Positions 1 through 9,990 of a stretch of 64,000 nucleotides of DNA are shown here, piece by piece (position 1 is the first letter of the stretch; each line of letters opens with the position of its first letter). The stretch covers positions 167,025,333 to 167,089,332 of the forward strand of contig CM060681.1 in NCBI GenBank assembly GCA_030686995.1. The letters are read 5' to 3'. The notes below the pieces were generated by a model that saw only the letters and a program-made list of their open reading frames with translations, had not been told where the DNA came from and searched no databases. The position numbers were made by a program, and so were the translations under genes. Source of the DNA: Artemisia argyi. Its lineage: Eukaryota > Streptophyta > Magnoliopsida > Asterales > Asteraceae.

Positions 1-1995
1 TTCCTTGAATCTAACTATCCCTAGAGTCGGATCATAACTCATCCTAGTGGCCTCAACAAATGGTTTTCCAAATATTATTTGGCTTAGGCAAGCATCAATC
101 ACTGGACGAGTGTCTTCTACTATCATAAAATCGATCTCATAAGTGAGATTGCCTATAATCACATGTAATCCCTTCAGTCTTCCTGCAAAATTACTTATCA
201 GATTCTTATTGGGCATCATCCTAAAATCAAGTTGCTTCTTCATCACCCAATTGTAATAAGTCCTAGTCATGATGTTTACGGGGGATCTAGGGTCGATGTA
301 AGCTTTCCATATATGCATATGCCCTATGTTGCATGGTATATTAATGTTAGAGGAGTCTCCCATTTTGATAAGGGGTGTGCCAAGGATATATGGTCTCTCG
401 GGACTATCGAATAAATCCTTATGGTATTCCCGTTCTTCCTTGGTGGGCATCTTATCAAAGTATTCTTCGATAGTTTCTACTTCCTCTAATTCCTCTCCCT
501 TATTAACCTCAACTTTCCTACTTTCATCCCTAGTCTCGGTTTCCTTTCCAACTTCATCCTTGTCACTTTTTTCTATCTCCTTATCTATTGGCTTAATGGT
601 GACAACATTGAAAAAGTGGACGTGTTTGGATGATGAGGGGTCCTTAATTTGGATTCCGTTATTGGTGTCCCTAGTGTCCTTCCTAGGTGTGGTTAACGCT
701 TGGTTGTTGAGGGCTTTTAACAAGTTGTCGATCTTGTTGGTCATCTCCGTTTGTTGTTGGTTGAATTCGGTTTCAAACCTAGCTATGCGAGCTTCTTGAG
801 ATGCCATAAACTTAGACATCAATCCTTCAAGATTGTTGGTACTACCATAATTGTTAAAAGGATTGTTGTTGAAAGTACGGTTGGAGGGTGGACCGTTTGG
901 TTGATAACGATTAGGCGGATTGGAAGAATTGGGTTGATTTTGTTTCCACCTAAGGTTTGGGTGATTTTTCCAAGAGGGGTTGTATGAATCACCGTAAGGG
1001 TTTGGCTCGGGCTTGAATGTGTACCACTTATCTCCCGCTTCGTCGGTACGCGTGAATGCGTAGTCCGCAAAAGTTGTTCCGGGGAGTGCCACACAATCAC
1101 GAGTGTCGTGGGGACCACTACATAATTTGCATGAAGAAGTGATTTTGTTCACTTGGCTTGAAGGCTTAGGAGCTTCGTAAGATTTCATGAGAAACTTGAC
1201 TTGGTCCTCAAGTTCCATGATCCTACGGTCGGGAGTGCTAGAATTGTTCGAAGGCAAAGATATTGCCTTGACCGTTTTGTTCAAATCACGGGGATCATTC
1301 CAACTTTCGTTGTCATAGAGAGCAAGATCTTCTATGAGTTCCCATGATTGTTCCGCACTTAGATCACGCAGCTTACCACCGGCCGATTGGTCAATGGCTC
1401 GCCTCGTGGAGAGATCGATATGGTCATAAAAGATTTGGACTTGGAGCCAAAGATCTATGCCATGATGAGGGACTTTTTGGAGTAAGTCCTTGAAACGAGT
1501 CCATGCTTCATAAAGAGATTCATTTTGACATTGTTGAAACATCAAGATGTCATTTCTAAGCTTAGTAGTTCTCCCCGGTGGGAATAATTGAGCAAGGAAA
1601 CGAGTGGTGAGATCATCCCATGTGGTGATGGATCCCGCGGGTAAACGCTCAAGCCATTGACTAGCTTGATCCTGTAGAGAGAATTGGAATAGGCGTAATC
1701 GGGTTGTCTCTCTAGTTGCAACATCTAGGTCTATGGAATCTACGATTTTAAGAAAGTTCTTAAGATGTTGGTTTGGATCTTCGGAACGAAGTCCATGGAA
1801 TGCACATCCGCTTTGCACCAACCAGATGGTGTCGGATCGCAAGGGGGTCACATTGGCTCCGGTAAGCTCAATGGTGTATCGATAGCCTTGGTGGCTAGGT
1901 CGGGAATACTCTCCTAAGGTTCGGGGCCTAAGAGGTTCTAGTGGTGGGTTTTGTTGTGGTGGGATGACGGGTTCAAAGATGTTCCCATCGTCCAT
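1..1995 (-). CDS. Ty3/gypsy gag-protease polyprotein, partial (runs off left edge)
   Basis: One uninterrupted frame of 665 codons reads leftward from ATG at 1995 to the window edge. It starts MDDGNIFEPV. The gag domain (about residues 80-230) has the LFQFSLQDQASQWL...TTWDDLTTRFLAQLFPP pattern of plant Retrotrans_gag proteins. A zinc knuckle of form CX2CX3HX4C lies at residues 289-301, followed by an Asn/Gln-rich linker and an acidic Lys/Glu stretch. The C-terminal part resembles the retropepsin-like region of Asteraceae Ty3 elements, but the expected D-S/T-G triad reads Asp568-Pro-Arg-Ser. Reverse transcriptase and integrase would lie off-window. The start is the first ATG after the primer-binding site, 146 bp inside the LTR. 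The open frame suggests a fairly young copy. Family recognition is by eye. Confidence 0.88.
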   Translation of the reverse strand, partial: MDDGNIFEPVIPPQQNPPLEPLRPRTLGEYSRPSHQGYRYTIELTGANVTPLRSDTIWLVQSGCAFHGLRSEDPNQHLKNFLKIVDSIDLDVATRETTRLRLFQFSLQDQASQWLERLPAGSITTWDDLTTRFLAQLFPPGRTTKLRNDILMFQQCQNESLYEAWTRFKDLLQKVPHHGIDLWLQVQIFYDHIDLSTRRAIDQSAGGKLRDLSAEQSWELIEDLALYDNESWNDPRDLNKTVKAISLPSNNSSTPDRRIMELEDQVKFLMKSYEAPKPSSQVNKITSSCKLCSGPHDTRDCVALPGTTFADYAFTRTDEAGDKWYTFKPEPNPYGDSYNPSWKNHPNLRWKQNQPNSSNPPNRYQPNGPPSNRTFNNNPFNNYGSTNNLEGLMSKFMASQEARIARFETEFNQQQTEMTNKIDNLLKALNNQALTTPRKDTRDTNNGIQIKDPSSSKHVHFFNVVTIKPIDKEIEKSDKDEVGKETETRDESRKVEVNKGEELEEVETIEEYFDKMPTKEEREYHKDLFDSPERPYILGTPLIKMGDSSNINIPCNIGHMHIWKAYIDPRSPVNIMTRTYYNWVMKKQLDFRMMPNKNLISNFAGRLKGLHVIIGNLTYEIDFMIVEDTRPVIDACLSQIIFGKPFVEATRMSYDPTLGIVRFKE

Positions 1996-2140
1996 GATGT
2001 CGGGTGGTTAAGAGTTATGAACAAAAACACAAAGAAATAAGATAGACTAAAGAGAACCTAAAAATAAAGATAAAATCTTACTAGAAAAGAATCTAGAAAA
2101 TAGACCTAATAAAAAGAGATTCTAACCTAGACAATAACTA

Positions 2141-2160
2141 TTCCCCAGGCTGCGGCGCCA
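2141..2160 (-). other. Primer-binding site, tRNA-Asp type
   Basis: On the minus strand this reads TGGCGCCGCAGCCTGGGGAA, close to the complement of the tRNA-Asp 3' end used by Athila/Tat elements. Six bases separate it from the LTR end. One extra base relative to the copy at 9969 marks some decay. Confidence 0.75.
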
Positions 2161-2166
2161 AAAACT

Positions 2167-3578
2167 TGATACGTGGGAATCGCACCAGGCTTTACCTCTC
2201 AAGGGATCTTGAGAAGCTTACAACCCCCACCAGGCAGTGTACATGATCGTTGTAGTATAGTATAGTGACAAGTACCGGGGAATTGATCGTTCAACTAGGA
2301 ATAGTGTCGCTAAGATTAGAAAACCTAAATACTAGTTCTAAAGATGAGGGATGATTATTTTTGTATTTTTATATTTTTTAGAAAGCAAGTAAAAATCTCG
2401 GGTTTGAAGGATTTGGGCGAAATTAGTTGCTAGTCAACTAACCCAATACTAAAGATGCAATCAAAATAAAATACTAAAAATGAAAATAAACTAAATTAAC
2501 TAAGGTTGTGAGCAATAAGTGGAGAAATTGTGTTTACTTAGATTTCACTACTCCCTAGATATCTTTTACACGTTAATTACTTGTTATAGTTGCGTGGATG
2601 ACGGATTGTATTCCTTAATACCATTCATGGGGTGGCACACTTAATTCCCCAATCCTATGAGTGCCTACTTCACTCCTATGTCGAGCCGATTAAGAAGCTC
2701 CTAACATGGGATTATTAGAATTTACTCATGCATTAAATACAACCAATAAAACCTAGTGCACGTCAGTTCATGTTTCCTAAGACGTTCAAGCATGTTACCA
2801 TTTGGAGATCTGCCAGTTTTCTTAAGCCTAACATCGAAATCATTCATCCAATACAACCATAAACAAGTAATCAACACATAATTAACATATAGGTTTCATT
2901 AGATCCAAGCAAACACAAGATAGATCTAGCCTAGCATGATGGAATTAAGACAAGAACAAGAGATAGAAAACCAACACATAGACATATTGATTGAATTAAA
3001 AGAACACTTATCTTAATTACACATGAAAGGGATCAAGGGCTGAGAACCCTTGAAAAACCTGTAAAATTCGTACTAAGTTCGGACTTAGGGTTTCTCCAAA
3101 ACTTCTCTCTTTTTTTTGTGTAAAAATTAGAAAACTATATATAGGAAATAGGGTCTGACGGCGTCAAGAACAAATTTGTGACGCCGTCCTCTCGCCGCCA
3201 AAATACTTCTCGGACTGCCTTGATCTACTTTTGACGCCGTCATGTGTTATGTGTTTCCAGGCCGTCATGCATTTTACTCTTGACGCCCTACCTTGTGACG
3301 TCGTCATTTCTGTACTGGATTGTCATGGAAATTACTCTTGACGCCGTCAAGATTTTCTTCTTGACGCCGTCACCTACCGTTCCCAGCAAGGAAAATTAAG
3401 ACTTTGGCGTTTTCTTCACTTTTATGCTCCAAAAACGTCCGAATTGCTTCCTTTTCCAGATTTCTCTCCCAAAGTACCTAAAATCACAAAAGGAACGATT
3501 TAGGGTAATATTTGATCAAATAAATTCGAATTCGGGCTTAAATGACCCCTTAAAAGTGGTTCATTTTTCGCCTCATCA
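2167..3578 (-). repeat. LTR A (complete, 1412 bp), 5' LTR of element 1
   Basis: Begins TGATACGTGG and ends CCTCATCA (plus strand), so it has TG...CA ends. It matches LTR B (3579-4898) and LTR C (9991-11404) throughout by eye. It contains a TATA box and an upstream TGACG-repeat array on the minus strand. Confidence 0.9.
3135..3372 (-). promoter_or_regulatory. LTR A promoter: TATA box with upstream TGACG inverted-repeat array
   Basis: A palindromic TATA box CTATATATAG lies at 3135-3144. Upstream in the transcription direction (3156-3372) are at least six copies or near-copies of TGACGSCGTCA, an inverted repeat of TGACG, the core recognised by plant TGA-type bZIP factors. The same arrangement occurs in LTR B (TATA 4456-4465, array about 4478-4692) and LTR C (TATA 10962-10971, array about 10981-11200). 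Promoter function is inferred from position. Confidence 0.65.
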
Positions 3579-4898
3579 AGTATAGTGACAAGTACCGGGG
3601 GATTGATCGTTCAACTCAGGAATAGTGTCGCTAGGATTAGAAGACCTAAAAACTAGGTCTAGAGGTGAGGGATGATTCTTTTTGTATTTTTATATTTTAT
3701 AAAAGCAAGTAAAAATCTAGGGTTTTTGGAAGAGTAGGCGGAATTAGTTGCTAGTCAACTAACCCAATAACTATGATGCAATCAAAATAAAATAACAGAA
3801 ATGTAAATTAAACTAATTAAACTAATATGGTGTGAACAATAGATGGGAGAATTGTGTTTACTTAGATTTCACTACTCCCTAAATATCTTTTACAGGTTAA
3901 TTGTTTGTTACAGTTGCGTGGATGACGGGTTATATTCCTTAATACCAATCGTGGGGTGGCGTACGTACTTCCCCAACTCTATAAGCTCCTACTTCACTCC
4001 TATGTCGAGCCTGCAAGAAGCTCCTAACATGGGATCACTAGAATTCGCTCATGCATTAAATACAACCATAAAAACCTTAGTACGCATTGATTCATGTTTC
4101 TTAAGACGTTCAAGCATGTTACACAATGGAAGTCTGTCATTTTCTTAAGCCTAACATCGAAATCATTCATCCATTACAACTATAAACAAGCAATCAACCT
4201 ATAATCAACATCTAGGTTTCATTACATCTAAGCAAACACACAAGAGATCTAGCCTAGCATGTTAAAATTAAGACAAGCGTACGATATATTTAAACAACAC
4301 ATAGACATATTGAATGAATTGAAAGGATACTTATCTCAATTGAACATGAAGGGTTTCAAGGGGTGAAAACCCTTGAAAATACTGTAAAAGTCGTGTTAGG
4401 GTTTATGCAATTCGACCCTAAAATTCTCCTCTCTTTAGAATGAAAATTACAAAGACTATATATAGATTTCCTAAGGTGACGGTGTCAAGAAGAAAGTTCT
4501 GACGCCGTCAACCCGCCGCCAAAAATATAATCGCATTGCCTAGATCCAGATCTGACGCCGTCATGTGTATTGCTGCTCTGGGCCGTCACCACTTTTACTC
4601 TTGATGGCCTTGATTTGACTCCGTCACGTTTTCACTGGGCCATCACCAAAATTGCTCTTGACGCCGTCATCAGATTGCTCTTGACGCCGTCAGGTACTGT
4701 TCCCAGCAAGGAAAATTAAGACTTTGTCGTTTTCTTCACTTTTATGCTCCAAAAACGTCCAAAATGCTTCCTTTTCCAGAATTCACTCCCAACGTACCTA
4801 AAATCACAAAAGGAGCGATTTAGGGCAATATTTGATCAAATAAATTCAAATTCCGGCTTAAATGACCCCCTAAAAACGGATCATTTTTCGCCTCATCA
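3579..4898 (-). repeat. LTR B, truncated 3' LTR of element 2
   Basis: Same LTR family as A and C but missing the 92 bp that should precede it at the left. Its first bases AGTATAGTGACAAG correspond to position 93 of LTR A. It ends CCTCATCA at 4898 and is followed by a polypurine-tract-like sequence (minus strand AAGTGTAAGGG). The missing piece should lie beyond element 1, off-window. Confidence 0.85.
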
Positions 4899-6506
4899 TA
4901 TACCCTTACACTTGAGATTTGCTTGTCCTCAAGCAAATGCGCTTTTATTCTAATCAAAATACAAGTTAGGGGTCATTTAACACTAATACAAAAGTAATTA
5001 CAACAAATAATCGTTCCACTAAAGACCAAAGACAAGCACGGAGGTCATACACTAGCACCTCACAAATAGTGTTTAGATACTCACATCTCTCGGGTGTAAT
5101 AAAGTATATATAGCACAATATGGAAATGGAAAACATCTCTCACTACCTGTCATAGCAACATAGATTACCATAGGCTTGGGAAAGGATCAAACCTCCACCA
5201 CATGGCGTAAGCACCTAGGATATACTATCAAAGAGGTCTTTTAAAGGGTTATAACGTTAGGTGTAGGGATATGGAATACACGGTTTTGTTGGATATAGGC
5301 AATCTTTACTGGTGGCGAGTTAATCATCTTGGTTAATTACATGTACAATATGGCGTTGCTAAGCCAAGACTAGACTCGACTTAAGCTAAAAATAACAAAA
5401 ACATAAAATAAACATAGAATGAAACGGGATGGTAGTCCGTATGTTTTTTCTCTTTTCTTTTTCTATTTTTTTTCTTTTTCTATATTTTTTTTCTTTTTCT
5501 TGATTTTTCATTTTTTTTTTATTTTTTTTTTATTTTTTTTTACATACACTCTTACCCTACCATCCAAAATAATACATCATAGGGAATGAACATTCCCCTT
5601 ACACTTGAATTTTTACATACTTTACAATAAACTACTCTAATGACTCGAATCAAGATAATCAAAACACTTGGAGTACTTTTAAGATTAACGTAAATATGGG
5701 GGTAATAAAATGATGTTCTTCCCCATTACTCCATAAAATAAGTACTTTACCCATGAGTCCCAATCGTCCCAAAACAATATGTACAAGGATATGACTTGAC
5801 TTAGCAACCATGTAATCAATTAGATAATTAACTAAGGGTTTAAACAAATAACAATAATGCACTAAAGATGAGTGCATACACGGAAGGCTAAGGCGATTTG
5901 GTTGTACATTTAAGTGGGGTGTAACAAATTATTCCTTTAAGTAAGATGCTTAAAGTTAGAAATGAAAAGATAGGCTCAGAGGGGTGTACTAGGGGTTTCG
6001 TGTACTAAAAATGAGTACAACGCTAAGGGTGTGGGAAAAATTAATTGCTACCGGTACACTCATAAGCACTAATAGTAAATGCTTTTCCTATCAAATCTAA
6101 AGGCGAACCTCACATATTTGGGTGGAAAATTTTTTTGAATGGTACGGTTTTGTGCTAGTCATACAATCTCCTATCCATGAGACGCTTGCTAAGGCTAAAG
6201 TTTCACTCCTAAATGTTGTAAAAAATTTTAAATTTGGCGCTAAAATTACACTAACAAGTATTTCTCATAGTTTTATTACACACCTACCATCAAACAAACA
6301 AAATCAAGTGAAAGTGTATCCTATAAGGTATCATCATTTACCCTCCCCTTACACTTAGGATGAACATTGTCCCCAATGTTCAATTAAAGAATGTAAAAGT
6401 GAAATAGGTAAATGAATGAAATCAAATACTCCCCTGATTCGCTCGGTATGGATAGTGTGGTAACAAGGTTAGATCTTCCTCCAAGAAAATGAACAATCAA
6501 AGCTTC
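4899..6506. other. Non-coding interior of element 2
   Basis: No coding sequence seen. It holds a T-rich pyrimidine tract (about 5445-5541) and three PPT-like motifs (minus AAGTGTAAGGG) near 4903, 5595 and 6345. The short ORFs here have no recognisable composition or domain. Confidence 0.5.
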
Positions 6507-8175
6507 TGTGGAAAACTAGAAGGGGGGGGGGGGGTTGAATAGTTTTCCCATCTTTTTCATTTTATAAAAACTTTGTTTCAAAATGTTGATTCAAATTTAT
6601 TTAATTGTTTGTTTGGAAAACCTTTAATTAGAGTTTAGTATGAAAACACCATATAATCAATAAGATCAATTATATACGTAAGCTTTTGGAAAAACTTAGT
6701 TTTATGAATGGAGCTTTGGTCGGTCTTTGTGTGAATACGTTTTCCTTTTAAAATCTTAAAACGTTTTGTATTAAATTATCTATCAAGTTAAACTTAATAT
6801 GAGAAGTGTGAATAATAATCTATTTGACCATATCATATAATTATACACACAATCATAATATTAACTTCTATGTACAACACAATCAATCATCACAACTATA
6901 TAAGCAACAACTAAGACATATAGGCAAGCATAGATGTAAAGCGATAAATGCAAGAATAAATGAAAAGAGATAAGAGAAAGGAAATGCAAACCGAACACGA
7001 TGATTTATAGTGGTTCGGCTACAAGGACACCTTCCTTGCCCTACTCCACTCCCCGAGTCACGTACTCGAGAGTTTTCTTCACAACTAAACAAGCTCCCTT
7101 TTGGCGGAGAAAACCGTACACAACTTTTGCTTACACCATTTAACGACACTAAGCTAAATGTCGAGTTCTAATAGTAGCTAGAACCAATCTCACAACACTA
7201 CTTCGATCACTACACAACCTCTACACGACTTCACGACTTCGTCATGGCTTCACGACTTCACGACTTCTTCATGGCTTCACGACTTCTTCACTACTTCACA
7301 ACTTCTTCTATACTCCACTACATATTCACACATCTACTTCTTCACAACTTCATGACTTCTCCACACTACTACTTCTTCCCACTACTTCTTATTCACTCAT
7401 AAACTCACTACTAAGTAAGATCATCTTGATCTACTTATTACATATACATAACTCACAACATTACATAAACACTAACTAGATCCTAATACATCTTTCGCTT
7501 TATGATAGGGAGGATTCTTCTCTTGCACTTTGAGTGGTAAAGGATTGGATCACTTGAAACAAAGACTTATAATCTTATGATCAAAGGATTTAGAAGGATG
7601 TTTTGAAGGGATTGGGACTAAAAATTTTCGTGCAAAAGGTGAGAAACTTCTGTGGGATAAACCAGTATTTATAGGGAGAAAAATACTGTTTGGGAGCGTG
7701 GCCGGTCCCCTTAATTGGGTGCCGGTCCCCTTAATAATTAAGGGAACCGCCTAGTATAATTAAGGGGGCCGCCTAAGAAAAAAATATTTTTTCTTCAGAT
7801 TTTTTTGTCTTTTTGTGGGGGAGGTTTTTCCTGAAGAATGTAGCCGTTTTTTGGGTTGAAATTTGAATTCAAAATATTTATTTTGAATAAAACATTTCTT
7901 ATAAATACAAAAATGTTTTGTATAAGTTTAAAAATGTTTGTCCCACTTTAATAAAATGTAAGGTTTGTAAAAATAAAAATTCCTTTGATCATAAAATGCA
8001 TTAGACACTTTGTTTATTCATACCTTAAGTGATATGGATGCTAAAGCAAATATTTATGACTAAATACTTGTTTACGTCATAATTTGTAGTTCAATGAGTT
8101 TACGTTTTGTGATTATCAAAACATAGAGATATCGATATATGTTAATAATGTTTTTAGGCATTATTTATATCAACA
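6507..8175 (-). repeat. Solo LTR of a SIRE/Copia element (1669 bp)
   Basis: Begins TGTGGAAAAC, ends TATCAACA and is flanked by a perfect 5-bp duplication gcttc (6502-6506 and 8176-8180), so it is a solo LTR in element 2. It matches the LTR at 49564-50827, including the block around TGGTTCGGCTACAAGGACAC. It is about 400 bp longer, partly from expansion of a CTTCACGACTTC minisatellite (7205-7390) and a G12 run near 6523. Minus-strand TATA at 7665-7676 (CCCTATAAATAC). Confidence 0.88.
7700..7774 (-). promoter_or_regulatory. GC-rich inverted-repeat module upstream of the SIRE LTR TATA box
   Basis: Alternating copies of GGCCGGTCCCCTTAAT and its near complement ATTAAGGGGGCCGCC form potential hairpins directly upstream (minus strand) of the TATA box. 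The module is shared with 50392-50445 and 52142-52215. Confidence 0.55.
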
Positions 8176-8894
8176 GCTTCCCTTCCAGAAATATAAATCA
8201 TCTTCTTGTCATACGTAACCTGTTAAACCTGAGAAAACAAACAAGGCAACCTCGCGTAAAATCGGCGGCAATCTGTATATACTAACAAATCCTAGAAAAC
8301 AAAGTAAGATATAATGCTTGTGGAATGATGTTTGCAGATTCCCTGGAGTTTATAAAACTAAAGATTCAACAAAAACTTTAAGACTCTGTTAGAAAAACAA
8401 AACTAGCAAAATTTTCAGAATTTTACACATGACGCCGTCAGGAATTTCTTCCTGACGCCGTCAGAAGTGACCTGCAGAAATCTTTACGTTAAGTTTCTGG
8501 AAAATTTCTGGAAAACCTACGTCCTACTTCCTGGAAAATCCTACAAAACATCATTATGACTCGATACAAGCATTTGACTCTAACAAATACAAATATACAT
8601 GTTCATTTAATATTGTGGAGAATCATGATCAATTTTGTTTCTTAAAAACATATTTGGGGTTTCCCCTTACACTTATCTTTTGCGAAATACCTTTGTATGA
8701 AGTTAAGACGAAGTTAAACAATAAAGCATTTTCACAATTTTAGTTTTGAAACATGATCTACCAACAATAAAAATAAATCATGCATACGGAAGCAAATAAC
8801 AATCAAATAATTAAAACAATTGAAAACACACAAAACATGGGTTGCCTCCCAAGAAGCGCTTGTTTTTGTTCGAGTCACGAGCCTGACTCTACCC
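8176..8894. other. Non-coding interior of element 2 with an isolated TGACG pair
   Basis: No gene. At 8429-8462 two copies of TGACGCCGTCA lie 13 bp apart, the motif otherwise seen in this family's LTR promoters. PPT-like motifs occur at 8663-8674 and 8922-8931. Confidence 0.5.
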
Positions 8895-9809
8895 TTATTT
8901 AACGGAAATAGGGGAGGTTTTCCCTACACTTAGGATTAAGTGCGGGTGGAAGTAGCGATGCACACCCTTAGGATGGAAATATGCCTCGTGAGGAACGTGT
9001 GGTGGATGAATTATATGCTCAAAGGGTTGTGCTCCTATCATCATAACCTTACCTAATTCAATCGGGGTAATGGGTGGATTAAGATTTTCTCCTAAAAAGG
9101 GATCATTTTCTATCAACTTCAAGAGACTACTAGTTGGGGATCCATCTTGACCTAATAAACCCGGTTTAAACCCATAATGTTTCTTATGGTCAATCATAAA
9201 TGGGTGATGTAAGCATGTACGGTCATTTGCCACTCCTATATTGGCTTCCTCTCTACAAGGCTTAGAGTCCACTACCTTTATCCTAAGACTACCCAGACTA
9301 TATGGTTTGATGGGTGGATCGGGACCTATTTCAATTCCTAAATTTTCATCCAAGGATGGAAGATTAGGTAACGGTTTTGGTTGAGGCTCTGGTTCATCAA
9401 AACTAGGAACTTCCCTAGAACTAAGAGTAAGGTTATCATTATAAGTATTCAAACCTATATCCTCTAGTTGTGTTTGGTTCAAAGGTTCTACCTCTATTGG
9501 GGTTCCTATAGTCTCTTCTATTTCTTCTGGGTAAGTCACGGGCGGTGTGTATTCCTCAAGTGATGGTAGGACTTGTGGAGCACTTTGTGAGCTTATGTTA
9601 TTTACTTCATCATTCCTTGATGGAGCTCCTAAGGTGAATTCTTTAAAAGCATTATGCACTTGGCCTCTTTTCTCAAGGTACTCAATAAAATTAATATAAG
9701 ATCATGTCCTCCTCATTTCATTCCTCCATCTTGGTATATCCAAACTGGTGTAATTATATTTTTTCTGGTAAAACTCTAGTGTCGGACTTGGTGGATTCAC
9801 GTTCTCCAT
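8895..9809 (-). pseudogene. Asteraceae Ty3-type accessory ORF of unknown function, one stop
   Basis: From ATG at 9809 (MENVNPPSPT) a single frame of 304 codons reaches the stop at 8895, broken only by TGA at 9702-9704 (codon 36). The C-terminal half has patterns I recognise from unknown-function segments of Asteraceae Ty3 polyproteins: HHPFMIDHKKHYGFKPGLLG, FEHIIHPP, GVHRYFHPHL and a final VGKTSPISVK. The middle is Pro/Glu-rich and probably disordered. No nucleocapsid, protease or polymerase motif is visible. It starts about 160 bp from the primer-binding site, where gag would normally be, so it may have replaced gag or remained after a deletion. The TGA looks like a CGA-to-TGA transition. 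Confidence 0.6.
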
Positions 9810-9968
9810 AATGGCTACCGGAATAGTCAATGGAAAGGTTTTTAAAAACAAAGACACAAAGAAAAGATAGACTAAAGACAACCTAAAAATAAAAATAAAA
9901 TCTTACTAGAAAGGAATCTAGCAAGTAGACCTAATAAAAAGAATTCCTAACCTAGACAATAACTATTC

Positions 9969-9984
9969 CCCGGCAGCGGCGCCA
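9969..9984 (-). other. Primer-binding site of element 2, tRNA-Asp type
   Basis: Minus strand TGGCGCCGCTGCCGGGG, six bases from the LTR C end. Close to the tRNA-Asp complement. Confidence 0.78.
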
Positions 9985-9990
9985 AAAACT

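Larger units (their letters stand above)
1..3578 (-). mobile_element. Element 1: Ty3/gypsy (Tat/Athila-like) retrotransposon, 5' part
   Basis: Minus-strand element made of its 5' LTR (2167-3578), a tRNA-Asp-type primer-binding site (2141-2160), a 145-bp leader and gag-protease (1-1995). The 3' half is outside the window. It abuts LTR sequence of a second, related element that lacks its first 92 bp, as expected if element 1 jumped into that LTR. Confidence 0.85.

Noticed and set aside
326..987. Plus-strand ORFs of 157 and 78 codons
   Set aside because: They overlap the clear minus-strand gag-protease frame and have no domain; antisense shadows.
3843..4148. ORF of 101 codons repeated at 10348 (120 codons)
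   Set aside because: Both lie in the same position of two LTR copies and are antisense to LTR transcription; repeated because the LTR is repeated.
7205..7390. Short regularly repeated units that might suggest a CRISPR-like array
   Set aside because: Direct CTTCACGACTTC minisatellite without unique spacers, inside a plant LTR.
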